NCBI GenBank assembly: GCA_046484285.1 | Contig: JAWOBP010000088.1 | Location: forward strand, 1-64,000 | Direction: 5' to 3' | DNA from: CAZHCG01 sp046484285 | GTDB lineage: Bacteria > Myxococcota_A > Polyangia > JAAYKL01 | DNA: 64,000 nucleotides | Shown: one piece after another, positions 34,794 through 43,226 of the stretch | How the letters are laid out: every line of letters starts with the position of its first letter | How positions within the stretch are numbered: the first letter of the stretch is position 1 | Made by a program: the position numbers and the translations under genes | The notes under the pieces: generated by a model | The model's database searches: none | What the model was told of the DNA's origin: nothing | What the model saw: the letters and a program-made list of their open reading frames with translations, nothing else

Positions 34794-35467
34794 CGCTCCA
34801 GCTCCCGCAGGCGGCGCTCCAGCAGGCGTACCGCCAGCGCCAAATCGCGGTCTTGCGGGTCGCGCCGGGCAAGCGAGCGGTAGGCGGCGAGCGCCTCGGC
34901 CAGTCGACCGCCCGCCAGCGCGTCCACGGCGTCGGCCAATCCGGCGTCGGCGGCGCCAGGCCTTTGCGGTCGAGGAGCCCGGAGCTCTGGATTCGTGGTT
35001 TTTGACTTTGCAGTCGTCGAAGCGGTGCCGGCATCGGGTCGCGTCTCCAGAGACGGGATCGCGCCCGCGCCGGTGTCGGCCGAGGCGGGATCGCGGCCGA
35101 GCGTCAGCAGCGCCAATCCGGCGGCGACCACCGCGCAGACGGCCAGCGCCAGCGTGCGCCGCGGAATTCCGGCGATCCGACCGGCCAGGGTTTTCAGACC
35201 GCGAAGCGCGGAGGGTCGCGGGGCGTTCCAGGGAGCGGTCACTTCTCCGCTGCGGCGCGCTCCGCGCGGCGGGACGACCTCCACCGTCGTTCGCCGCCGC
35301 GCGTCTTTGAAATTGGGCTGTGCTACCACGGTCGCGTCCGGCGCGACCGGACCGCCGCTTTGGGAGGCCGGCCTGTACAGGCGGGTCGCCTCCTCCTCCT
35401 CCTCCTCCTGCTCCTCCTCCCCGAACGGCGGCACGGGATCGGCCGGTTCAGCTCTTTTTCTTGTCAT
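34790..35467 (-). CDS. single-pass membrane protein with TPR-like tail
   Basis: A 225-residue protein. A poly-Glu segment (EEEQEEEEEEATRLYRP) opens the cytoplasmic part, a single hydrophobic helix lies near residue 105-122 (LALAVCAVVAAGLALLTLG), and the periplasmic end has a TPR-like repeat (ALAGGRLAEALAAYRSLARR). The ATRLYRP and ATVVAQP patches resemble Thr-containing FHA-binding or kinase-substrate motifs. This is notable because the first operon gene has an FHA domain, though the link is inference. It overlaps cpaF by 20 bases. Confidence 0.7.
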   Translation of the reverse strand: MTRKRAEPADPVPPFGEEEQEEEEEEATRLYRPASQSGGPVAPDATVVAQPNFKDARRRTTVEVVPPRGARRSGEVTAPWNAPRPSALRGLKTLAGRIAGIPRRTLALAVCAVVAAGLALLTLGRDPASADTGAGAIPSLETRPDAGTASTTAKSKTTNPELRAPRPQRPGAADAGLADAVDALAGGRLAEALAAYRSLARRDPQDRDLALAVRLLERRLRELER

Positions 35468-36491
35468 CGCTTCTTCCTTTCTTCTTTTTCGACACGAAAA
35501 CGAGGTCGCCTTTCCGGTTGCGGGCGAACAGCGTGCGCACCGCCCGATCGCCGCCGCCGCCGCCGTTGCCGGCTACCGCGCAGATCTCACCCACCCGCCG
35601 GCGGCCTTCCGGCGTTCGTTCGGCCTGGACCACGAGATCGACAGCGGACGAGATTTGCGTTCGAAGCGCCTCGAGCGGCAGGCCGCTGTCGGCCATCACG
35701 GCCATCGTCTCGATGCGCCGCAGGGCGTCGCGCGGAGAGTTGGCGTGAACCGTGGTCATCGAGCCCCGGTGACCGGTGTTCATCGCCTGGACCAGATCGA
35801 TCGCCTCGGCGCCGCGGATCTCGCCGACGACGATTCGATCGGGGCGCAGGCGCAGCGTGGCCCGCAGCAAATCGCGCAGCGAGACGCGCCCGCGACCGCG
35901 GTCATCCGCCGAGCGAGTCTCGAGGTAGACGACGTGATCCTTTTGCAAGGCCAGCTCCCGTGTATCCTCGAGCACCAGGATCCGCTCGTTGTCAGGAGCG
36001 AAGGAGGACAGCGCTCCCAACAGCGAGGTCTTGCCCGTACCGGTACCTCCCGAGACCACCGTGTTGCGCCCGGCGCGGATCGCGCGACCGAGGAACAGCG
36101 TGGCCTCGCGGGTCAGGGATCCCAGCTCGACCAGGCGTCCCACGGTCAGCGTCGAGCGGGAGAAGCGGCGGATCGCGACCACCGGTCCCCGCTCGGCGAT
36201 CGGATCGAGCACGGCTTCGAGGCGCGATCCGTCCGGCAGGTGTGCCTCGAGGATGGGGCGCTCCTCGTCGAACGGCCGTCCGGTGAACTGGGCGATGTTG
36301 GTCAGCGCCGCGACCAGCGCCTCGCGGCTGGGAAATCGCTCGGCCGAGCGCTCGACGCTGCCGCCGCGCTCGATCCAGATGTCATTCCAGCTGTTGATCA
36401 TCACCTCGCTGACCGAGTCGTCGTCGAGGTGGGCGCGGATTGGCGCCAAGAAGCCGGCGATCGACTCGCGGAACGCTCCGGCCGGGATCAT
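35448..36491 (-). CDS. cpaF: CpaF/TadA-type secretion ATPase
   Basis: A 347-residue type II/IV secretion ATPase of the CpaF group, which powers Tad pilus assembly. The N-terminal SVSEVMINSWNDIWIERGG is the family signature. Walker A is SGGTGTGKTSLL, the Asp box ILVLEDTREL, Walker B RPDRIVVGEIRGAEA, and the His box GHRGSMTTVHANSPRDAL. All are intact. The C-terminus is Lys-rich. The usual partners TadB and TadC are not adjacent, which is unusual. Start overlaps the upstream lipoprotein by ATGA. Confidence 0.92.
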   Translation of the reverse strand: MIPAGAFRESIAGFLAPIRAHLDDDSVSEVMINSWNDIWIERGGSVERSAERFPSREALVAALTNIAQFTGRPFDEERPILEAHLPDGSRLEAVLDPIAERGPVVAIRRFSRSTLTVGRLVELGSLTREATLFLGRAIRAGRNTVVSGGTGTGKTSLLGALSSFAPDNERILVLEDTRELALQKDHVVYLETRSADDRGRGRVSLRDLLRATLRLRPDRIVVGEIRGAEAIDLVQAMNTGHRGSMTTVHANSPRDALRRIETMAVMADSGLPLEALRTQISSAVDLVVQAERTPEGRRRVGEICAVAGNGGGGGDRAVRTLFARNRKGDLVFVSKKKKGRSDDKKKS

Positions 36492-36874
36492 CGCCGCACC
36501 TCCCGGGCTCCGGCGCGTTGCGGCGCGAGGGACTCCTCAAGCGCCGCTGCCAGCGGTTGCAAACTGGGGTGTCCCGGAGAGATCTCGGCGAGCCTTCGCA
36601 CACTGTCGCGGGCGGCGCGCAGCCGCCCGGCCCGGACCTGGGCGGCGATCAGGTCGGGCAGCACTTCCCGCTCGGGGGCGCCGCGAGCCAGCGCGGCCTC
36701 GAGGTAGAGGCTCGCGCCGAGGTGGTCTCCCCGCGCGGTCAGGCGCTCGGCGGCTTCGGTCAGGTTCGGCGGATCGGCCGCCGCGTCCGGCCGGCGCGCG
36801 ACTCCGGCGGCGCATCCGCACAGCACGACCAGCGCCAGGCCCGCGGCGATCTTGCAGCTTTCGAATCGATACAT
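36488..36874 (-). CDS. TPR-like lipoprotein
   Basis: A 128-residue lipoprotein. The leader MYRFESCKIAAGLALVVLCGC ends in a lipobox. The mature part holds about three TPR-like helical pairs (LTEAAERLTARGDHLGASLYLEAAL, VRAGRLRAARDSVRRLAEI). GAGGAG precedes ATG 36874; the longer frame to 37072 lies inside the FHA gene and is rejected. Similar TadD-type lipoproteins occur in Tad pilus clusters, which fits its position next to cpaF. Confidence 0.8.
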   Translation of the reverse strand: MYRFESCKIAAGLALVVLCGCAAGVARRPDAAADPPNLTEAAERLTARGDHLGASLYLEAALARGAPEREVLPDLIAAQVRAGRLRAARDSVRRLAEISPGHPSLQPLAAALEESLAPQRAGAREVRR

Positions 36875-36878
36875 CTCT

Positions 36879-37739
36879 TCACTCCTCGTTTTGCTCGCCC
36901 GAGGCGATTCGTTCCAGGCGCCGCGCCAGCTCGGCGTCGCCCCGCGCCTGCAGGTAGCCGGCGAGAACGGCCGCGGCCGCCGCCGCATTCTTCTTTTCGT
37001 TCGCGGCGAGGGCACGCTCCAGTTGGAGAGCGGCGCGCCGATAGGCAGCCTCCACTCCGCGAGCCAGATCATCGGCCCTGGCCTCGATTCCGGTCGCGCG
37101 ATCGCGTTCGACCTGCGAGAGGAGGGCAGAGGCGCGTCGCAACAGTACCGCGGCCTCGATGCGTCCGGCCGGCCCGCCGCGTCCGAGCAGCTCCTCGGCG
37201 CGGCTCAGCAGCAAATCGGAGCGGGTTTTGCATTCCTCTGCCTCGTCGCAGGCGGGGCGACTGACGGTCGGGATCGGGGAGGCGGGCAGTTCCTCGAGCA
37301 GGGCGGGGCCGTTGCGGTCGTTCCCCGCGCGGTTGCCGGCCAGCGTTGCGCCCGCCAGCGCCGCGGCGAGCAGAGCGCACCCGCCGAGCAGCTTGAGCCG
37401 GACTCTCCCCGAGCCGCTTTTCGTCCCGGCGAGCGCGCCGGCGGGCTCGATTTCTATCTCGACCGGGCCGACGGACAGCTCCAGGCGCTCGCCGCCGACA
37501 CCGCCGCGCACCGGGCGGCCGCGGTGCAAGAGCGGGTTGGTCAGCTCGGGGCGCTCCTCGACGCGCACCTTTCCGCTGTCGCTCTCGAGCCAGGCGCGGC
37601 ACAGCTCGCGCGGGACGGCGAAGTGGCAGATCGAAAGCTGGCAGCGCGGCGAACGGCCGATCCTGATCGGACCTTCGCCGAATCGATAGCTGCGCGCCGG
37701 CGCTTCGGGAGCACGGACGGTGATCGAAAGCTCGTGCAT
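36879..37739 (-). CDS. FHA-domain membrane protein
   Basis: A 286-residue protein. The N-terminal ~90 residues form a forkhead-associated domain (YRFGEGPIRIGRSPRCQLSI, then LELSVGPVEIEI); the usual Arg and Ser of the phosphothreonine pocket are present. A membrane helix follows (LLGGCALLAAALAGATLAG, about residues 116-134), then a periplasmic helical region with Ala-rich repeats. It is the first gene of the operon, four bases ahead of the TPR lipoprotein. FHA domains bind phosphothreonine, so this unit may be controlled by Ser/Thr kinases, common in Myxococcota. Confidence 0.82.
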   Translation of the reverse strand: MHELSITVRAPEAPARSYRFGEGPIRIGRSPRCQLSICHFAVPRELCRAWLESDSGKVRVEERPELTNPLLHRGRPVRGGVGGERLELSVGPVEIEIEPAGALAGTKSGSGRVRLKLLGGCALLAAALAGATLAGNRAGNDRNGPALLEELPASPIPTVSRPACDEAEECKTRSDLLLSRAEELLGRGGPAGRIEAAVLLRRASALLSQVERDRATGIEARADDLARGVEAAYRRAALQLERALAANEKKNAAAAAAVLAGYLQARGDAELARRLERIASGEQNEE

Positions 37740-37914
37740 CTCGCTGCCTCCTGGCCGGGAGCGAGAGTCGATCCGCCGCCCGGCACTGATCTACATCGGA
37801 CGTTCGGCCCCGGCGGTTGCATTTTTTTTCGAAAAAAGGGCAAGTTGTTGCCTGCGGGCGAGGCGGGTAGTGCACGATCGCACCGCAGGGAAGCCGCTTG
37901 CCGGAGGCCGAAAG

Positions 37915-39228
37915 ATGAATGCAGCAGCTCGCTCGATGATCCTCGCACTGGTCGTCGTCAGCTGGTCGGGATGCGGCCCCCGCCAGCCGGGAGGCGAGGC
38001 GACGCCTCCGCAGCCGGTCGTGGAGCCGTCCGCGGCCTGCCCGAGCCCGCGGCCTTCCGAGAACGTGCGCGTCACCAGCGCGATCGGCGAGTCCAACTCG
38101 CCGGTTGTGGTTTGGACCGGCGAGCTCTTCGACGTCTCATGGTGGGACATGCGCGGGCGCTTTCCCACGGTGCACGTGGCGCGCCTCGACCGCGAGGGCG
38201 TCCCCCGCTCCCGCGAGGAGAAGATGCCCAGCCAGGGCAAGGCCCGCGACCAGAGCCTGGCCGCCGACGCCGACGAGACGCACCTGGTCTATTTCGACGA
38301 GAAGCGCGTGATGTCGACCCGTCTCGGCGCGGCCCGCAGCGAGGCGCAGGCGCTGTCCGACGGGGCGAAAGGAGCGGCGGCCGGGCCGTGGGGCGCGGTG
38401 GCCTGGGCCTTGAGGGGCAACCTGCTGTTCCGCTGCGACGGGATGGGGCCGCCGCCCAGCCCCGGCCAGGAGAGCGAGCGGAACGTGAGCGTGGTCCACC
38501 GCGGAGGGATCGGGGATCCCGCCCTGGCCTGGAACGGCTCGCACTACGCGGTGGCCTGGTCGAGCTCGGTCGAGGGCGGACGCGAGATCCTGATGCAGCG
38601 AGTCCGACACGACGGCAGCCTGCTGGGCCCCCGGGTCGAGGTCTCCGCCGCGGGCGGGTCCAACCGGGAGCCGGTCGTGATCTGGGGCGACGGCGAGTGG
38701 GCGCTGGCCTGGACCAACGCGGCGCCGGTGGCCGGCAGCGAGCAGGCCGGCTATCGCATCTTCTTCGCCGCCGTGCCGGAGCGGGCCAGGGCGCCCCGCA
38801 CGACCCGCAAGCTGGACTTTCGCGGCGCCGCCGACAGGGTCGCGTTGGCCTCCACCGGCCGCGAGTACGCCGTGGTCTGGGTGGGGAACAGGGAGCCGAT
38901 GGGATCGGCGATCTACTTTCGTCGCTTCGGCCGGGACGGAAAACCGATCGGCGAGGAGGTCGAGGTCAGCGACGGCGAGCCGCTGACCTGCGGGCGTCCG
39001 GACCTGGCCTGGGCCGGGGACGGTTTCGGCGTGGTCTGGCACGACGACCGCGAGCCGGCCGGCTCCGAGGTGTTCTTCTCCTTCGTCTCCTGCGGCGCGG
39101 GTGGAGAGGAGACCGCCGGCGACGGCGGGCCGGCGGCGGACGCCGGGGGCGGGGAGGCCGACACCGGGGCCGGGGACGCGGGGGCAGAGCAGCCCGAAAA
39201 GGCGCCCGGGATCAAGAAGGTCTTTTGA
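37915..39228 (+). CDS. lipoprotein with predicted beta-propeller
   Basis: A 437-residue lipoprotein; leader MNAAARSMILALVVVSWSGC with lipobox. The body has repeated units around VVVWTGELFDVSWWD, DPALAWNGSHYAVAWS, EPVVIWGDGEWALAWT, YAVVWVGN and DLAWAGDGFGVVWHD, about 60-70 residues apart, the pattern of a six-bladed-type propeller of secreted myxobacterial proteins. It ends in an Asp/Gly/Ala-rich tail. GGAGG lies before ATG 37915. No enzymatic motif is evident. Confidence 0.8.
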   Translation: MNAAARSMILALVVVSWSGCGPRQPGGEATPPQPVVEPSAACPSPRPSENVRVTSAIGESNSPVVVWTGELFDVSWWDMRGRFPTVHVARLDREGVPRSREEKMPSQGKARDQSLAADADETHLVYFDEKRVMSTRLGAARSEAQALSDGAKGAAAGPWGAVAWALRGNLLFRCDGMGPPPSPGQESERNVSVVHRGGIGDPALAWNGSHYAVAWSSSVEGGREILMQRVRHDGSLLGPRVEVSAAGGSNREPVVIWGDGEWALAWTNAAPVAGSEQAGYRIFFAAVPERARAPRTTRKLDFRGAADRVALASTGREYAVVWVGNREPMGSAIYFRRFGRDGKPIGEEVEVSDGEPLTCGRPDLAWAGDGFGVVWHDDREPAGSEVFFSFVSCGAGGEETAGDGGPAADAGGGEADTGAGDAGAEQPEKAPGIKKVF

Positions 39229-39341
39229 GTCGGAGCAGCCGGGCTGTCGGGAAACGCGAGGAGGCGCGATGACGCTCGGGGAACGTCGTCCTCGGGGGCG
39301 GTACGCAGCAGGCGACGAGCCGCCAGGAAGGAAGCTGGCAG

Positions 39342-41129
39342 ATGCCACTGCGCAAAAAGTTGCTGCTCGCGATGTTGATTCCGGCTCTTCTGCTCGGAAT
39401 GGTGGGCGGTATCGGCATCTACTCGCTGCGTCACCTGGAGCAAGCGGCCGGGCGCATTTTGGCCGACAACTACCATAGCATCCAGGAAACACGTCGCATG
39501 GAGCGCGCCTTGCGCTATCTCGACGCGCGCGATGAGGGGGACGAGGCCACTGCCCTGCGGGCAACGAGCCCAAACGAGCTCGCGACCAGCTTCGAGCAGG
39601 CCCTCCAACGCTGTGAATCCAACATCACCGAGAGTGGTGAGATCGTCGTGCTCGGTCGCATCCGTTCCAAGTGGAACAGCCTTCGCCCAGACCTCGTCCG
39701 CCAAAATGGCCTGCCTGTCGGGGGACAACGAGCCCATCGACGCGCCGTGGAGGATCTCTACGAAGAACTCGAAGAGCTGATCTCCTTGAACGAGCAGGCG
39801 ATGATCGAGTACGAGCGAGAGACCCGCCGCGTGGCGCGCGTGATGCTCGGAGCGGTCGCCGGAACCGCACTGGCGGCGATGATCGCGCTCACGTTCTTTG
39901 CGTTGTTCTCGGCCGGCCGCATTGCGCGTCCGGTGACCGAGGTCGCCGATCGCCTGCACGTGGCCCTCAATCCAAAGGACGGCTGGAAGAAGGCGAACGG
40001 AAGGACCAACCTCGATGAGATCGGACGGCTGCGCCAGGAACTCGATGCGTTGCTCGAACGGCTGGCGCGGTACGAGGATGAGCAGAACCGCAAGCTTTCT
40101 CACCTGCAGGGACGTCTCGCTTTCGTGATGAACGAGGTGCTCGAGGGCCTGGTGTTGCTCGATGACCAGCACCGGGTCATGGCCATGAACCGGGTCTCGC
40201 GGATGCTCCTCGGCCCGGGGAGCAAGAAGGGAGTGCAGCTCGATACCCTGGATCTGCGCGATGATGTCCGGCGGGTGCTCACGCCGCTGTTGGCGGGCGA
40301 GTATCAGGCCGAACGCGACTTGGGTGAGCTGGGATACGAAGTCGATGGCGAAGAGCGCATCTATCGTCCTCGGGTGCTCACGGTGACCGCCGGCGACGGT
40401 TCGGTCGAAGGCTACCTGTTGCTCTTCTGGGACGTGACCGAGCAACGACGATTCGAGGAGTCGCGGCGCCGGTTCATCTCGATGCTTTCACACCAGCTCA
40501 AGACTCCAATGACTTCGTTGTCGATGTCGGTCAACCTCCTGCGGGAGAAGCTGAAAGATGTGGCCCCAGGACAAGCCGAGCTCCTCTCCATCGCCACGGA
40601 GGACTGCAACAGTCTCTCCGCGCTGGTGTCCGACCTCATCGAGGCCGCGAGAGAAGTCACGCCGGACCTGGCGCTCGAGACGCGGCGTGTGGACATTGTC
40701 CGCCTTCTCCGCTCGGCGCTCAGGCCGCTGGTTCCGCAGGCCGAAGAAAAGGGAATCGAGTTGGTCCTCCCGGTCGAAGAGCGAACGCTCCTCGCCAACG
40801 TCGATCCGGTCAAGTTTCCCTGGGTCGTGACCAATATTGCTGGGAATGCGCTGCGCTACACCGATCGAGGTGGTCGCATCGAGGTGGCGGTGATGGGGGT
40901 CGATGATCGCATCGAGGTGACGGTTCGGGACACTGGCGCCGGTATTCCGCCCGAGGACATCGACCAGATTTTTCGACCCTACGTCTCCCTGGATGAGGAG
41001 CCCCGGCCCGGAACCCACGGGCTCGGCCTGGCGATTGCAAGGGAGATCATGGAGGCCCACGGCGGCAGCATTGATGCCGACAGTGAGCCGGGAGTCGGGA
41101 GCCGATTCCAAATCAGGCTGCCGGCGTGA
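39342..41129 (+). CDS. KinB-like membrane sensor histidine kinase
   Basis: A 595-residue sensor. Two transmembrane helices (about 7-28 and 163-185) enclose a periplasmic helical sensor. A HAMP linker (SAGRIARPVTEVADRLH), a PAS domain (about 260-360), the HisKA site SMLSHQLKTPMTSL with phospho-acceptor His near residue 382, and HATPase boxes (NIAGNALRYTDRGG, DTGAGIPPED, GTHGLGLAIARE) follow. Length and layout match KinB. The next gene is an AlgB-like activator, as in the KinB-AlgB pair, separated by 14 bases. A 113-base gap upstream holds no clear feature. Confidence 0.9.
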   Translation: MPLRKKLLLAMLIPALLLGMVGGIGIYSLRHLEQAAGRILADNYHSIQETRRMERALRYLDARDEGDEATALRATSPNELATSFEQALQRCESNITESGEIVVLGRIRSKWNSLRPDLVRQNGLPVGGQRAHRRAVEDLYEELEELISLNEQAMIEYERETRRVARVMLGAVAGTALAAMIALTFFALFSAGRIARPVTEVADRLHVALNPKDGWKKANGRTNLDEIGRLRQELDALLERLARYEDEQNRKLSHLQGRLAFVMNEVLEGLVLLDDQHRVMAMNRVSRMLLGPGSKKGVQLDTLDLRDDVRRVLTPLLAGEYQAERDLGELGYEVDGEERIYRPRVLTVTAGDGSVEGYLLLFWDVTEQRRFEESRRRFISMLSHQLKTPMTSLSMSVNLLREKLKDVAPGQAELLSIATEDCNSLSALVSDLIEAAREVTPDLALETRRVDIVRLLRSALRPLVPQAEEKGIELVLPVEERTLLANVDPVKFPWVVTNIAGNALRYTDRGGRIEVAVMGVDDRIEVTVRDTGAGIPPEDIDQIFRPYVSLDEEPRPGTHGLGLAIAREIMEAHGGSIDADSEPGVGSRFQIRLPA

Positions 41130-41143
41130 AGGGAGGATGAACG

Positions 41144-42478
41144 ATGCGCAAGATCCTCGTAGTCGATGACGATCCACACATCGTGCGGACGCTCGAGATC
41201 ATGCTCAGCGACGATGAGTACGAGGTGGTAACCTCATCGAGCGGCGAAGAGGCGCTCGAGAAGCTCGCGCAGCATGCTGTCGACGTCGCGCTGGTCGACC
41301 TGCAGCTGCCGGGCATCAGCGGAACCGATGTTCTGCGTCACCTGCGGGATAGTCGTCGTGATGTCGAGACGGTGATCATCACGGCGCACGGTTCGATCGA
41401 GACAGCGGTCGAGGCGATGAAGGAGGGAGCCTTCGACTACGTCACCAAGCCCTTCTCACCGGATCAGGTCCGGCATCGACTGCGGCAGATCGAGCGCGTT
41501 CGCCAGTTGCAGACCGAGGTAATGGGCCTCAAGCGCCGGGTGGGAGATCTGCCCTTCAAGTCCGACTTTGCAACTCAGAATCCAGCGACTCTGCACCTGC
41601 TCGAAGTAGCGCGCGACGTGGCGACCTCGGACGCAACGGTTCTCATCACCGGCGAGAGCGGCACGGGCAAGACGCTGCTCGCCAGGCTCATCCACGCCGC
41701 CAGCGCCTGCCGCCAGGGGCCGTTCGTCACCGTGGACTGCACTTCCTTCCAGGAATTTCTGCTCGAGTCCGAGCTCTTCGGGCACAAGCGGGGCGCCTTT
41801 ACCGGCGCCGTAGCGGACAAGACGGGCAAGATCGAAACAGCACAGGGCGGCACCCTGTTTCTGGACGAGGTTGGCGAGGTGCCGCCCCACCTTCAAGGGA
41901 AGCTGCTGCGCCTGGTGGAGGACCGGACCTACGAGCGTGTCGGCGACCCGACTCCACGCTCCGTGGACGCGCGCATCGTGGCGGCCACCAACCGGGACCT
42001 CGAGGCGATGGTGCGTGAAAAGGCCTTTCGCGAGGACCTCTTCTACCGGCTGAGTGTGGTGGATCTGGCGATTCCGCCGCTGCGCAACCGCCCCGAGGAC
42101 ATCTTGTTGCTCGCCCGCGACTTCACCGCCGCGCTGAGCCGATCGCACGGCCGTCGGGTCACGGACTGGGACGAAGAGGTCGAGCGAAATCTGATTCGCT
42201 ACAGCTGGCCGGGGAACGTGCGCGAGCTGGTGCACACAATCGAGCGCGCGGTCCTGCTCTGTCCGGGGCGGATCCTCCGCATGGAGCATCTTCCAGCGAG
42301 GCTGGTAGAGGCGCAGGCGACCAAAGGACAGGACGACGAGCTGTTGTCACTGGCGGAGATCGAGGAGCGACAGATCCGTAGAGCGCTGGCGCTGGATTTG
42401 CCCCTGGAAGAGAAGGCCAGACGGCTGGGAATCGACCCCTCCACGCTCTGGCGTAAACGGAAAAAGTACAGCATATGA
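41144..42478 (+). CDS. sigma-54-dependent response regulator (AlgB/NtrC type)
   Basis: A 444-residue regulator. The receiver has VVDDDPHIVRT and the acceptor Asp in VDLQLPGISG (about residue 52), with Lys in TKPFSPD. The AAA+ domain has Walker A GESGTGKTLLARL, the sigma-54 contact loop GAFTGA (ELFGHKRGAFTGAVADK), Walker B GGTLFLDEVGEV and the arginine region FREDLFYRL. The C-terminal FIS-type HTH is EEKARRLGIDPSTLWRKRK. The intact GAFTGA means it can activate sigma-54 promoters, and a candidate lies just downstream at 42679. Confidence 0.93.
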   Translation: MRKILVVDDDPHIVRTLEIMLSDDEYEVVTSSSGEEALEKLAQHAVDVALVDLQLPGISGTDVLRHLRDSRRDVETVIITAHGSIETAVEAMKEGAFDYVTKPFSPDQVRHRLRQIERVRQLQTEVMGLKRRVGDLPFKSDFATQNPATLHLLEVARDVATSDATVLITGESGTGKTLLARLIHAASACRQGPFVTVDCTSFQEFLLESELFGHKRGAFTGAVADKTGKIETAQGGTLFLDEVGEVPPHLQGKLLRLVEDRTYERVGDPTPRSVDARIVAATNRDLEAMVREKAFREDLFYRLSVVDLAIPPLRNRPEDILLLARDFTAALSRSHGRRVTDWDEEVERNLIRYSWPGNVRELVHTIERAVLLCPGRILRMEHLPARLVEAQATKGQDDELLSLAEIEERQIRRALALDLPLEEKARRLGIDPSTLWRKRKKYSI

Positions 42479-42497
42479 ATGACTTGGGTTTTTTGTG

Positions 42498-42510
42498 TTG
42501 CAATCTGCAA
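42498..42510. promoter_or_regulatory. possible enhancer site TTGCA-N3-TGCAA
   Basis: A perfect palindrome TTGCAATCTGCAA lies about 170 bases upstream of the sigma-54-like promoter, with another TTGCA at 42517. This is the right distance for an activator enhancer. Binding by the adjacent AlgB-like protein is inference. Confidence 0.35.
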
Positions 42511-42678
42511 GACGGTTTGCAGCTCGCACGATTCGGGACCGATGTTCCGCTGGTCCGCTCGTCGTGTGTCCTCCACAAAAAAGGATTCACATAACCCTCG
42601 TTCAAGGTGCAAGGTGACGGGCTTCGCGAGCTTCACGCTCGGCGGCGCAATACGCTTTGAATACAACACAAAACCGTT

Positions 42679-42693
42679 TGGCTCGATTCGTGC
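42679..42693 (+). promoter_or_regulatory. candidate sigma-54 promoter (-24/-12)
   Basis: TGGCTCGATTCGTGC matches the consensus TGGCACGNNNNTTGC at nine of eleven fixed positions, including both GG and GC at the required ten-base spacing. It lies about 40 bases before the ATG at 42732 of the Cys-rich/KtrB/KtrA operon and just downstream of a sigma-54 activator gene. The rest of 42479-42731 shows no gene. Confidence 0.5.
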
Positions 42694-42731
42694 TTTTGGT
42701 CCTTCCCGGACGATTTCGTCAGGGAGCGAGC

Positions 42732-43226
42732 ATGGAGATCTGGACCCGACAGCGAGATCAGCCGGACTGGACTCCCCAGCCCGACGTGCCCCGCGGGTTG
42801 GCCGTTCTGCTGGATGCGCCCGACGTGCAGGTGCTGTTGCTCTGCGAGGCACCCGACGTCGAGCGCGAACTTCTCGTCGCGGCCTTGAGGTTGGTGCAAG
42901 CGCTGGGCGGGGATGGCGGCGCCGTGGTCGTGGCGAGCCCGCATCCGTCCGCCGAGCTGATCGAAACCCTCGCGCCGTACGACGTGGACCAGGTCTGGGT
43001 GGTCGAGCGGCGCGGCGCGAGACGAACCGCTATCCCCAAGAACGCCTCGGAGCTCGGCCGTAATGTCTGCCCCCATCTCCGCACCGAGACCAGGGACGGG
43101 ACCACGCTGTCGGTCTGCGGGCGCCGCCGCGATCGCCTGGTGCTCGGGAGACGTAACCGCGAACGGTGGTGCCTGACGAACAATGCTGGTTGCCCGCATC
43201 GGGGACCGGGGCGCGGCGATGCGTGA
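42732..43226 (+). CDS. unknown protein with C-terminal Cys/His motif, coupled to K+ uptake
   Basis: A 164-residue soluble protein starting MEIWTRQRDQPDW. The N-terminal ~100 residues alternate strands and helices (GLAVLLDAPDVQVLLLCEAP, GAVVVASPHPSAEL), suggesting a small alpha/beta domain. The C-terminal 55 residues hold four Cys and two His: NVCPH, SVCGR, RWCLT and GCPHR, probably a metal site. The family is unknown to me. It overlaps the KtrB gene by 8 bases or more and shares the candidate sigma-54 promoter, so a part in potassium homeostasis is plausible. Confidence 0.7.
   Translation: MEIWTRQRDQPDWTPQPDVPRGLAVLLDAPDVQVLLLCEAPDVERELLVAALRLVQALGGDGGAVVVASPHPSAELIETLAPYDVDQVWVVERRGARRTAIPKNASELGRNVCPHLRTETRDGTTLSVCGRRRDRLVLGRRNRERWCLTNNAGCPHRGPGRGDA

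Noticed and set aside
39269..39478. Small frame starting with ATG behind GAGGAGG, ahead of the KinB-like gene
   Set aside because: It continues into the kinase gene in another frame and its sequence is Arg/Gly/Ala-rich without any feature; a leader peptide cannot be excluded but is not supported.
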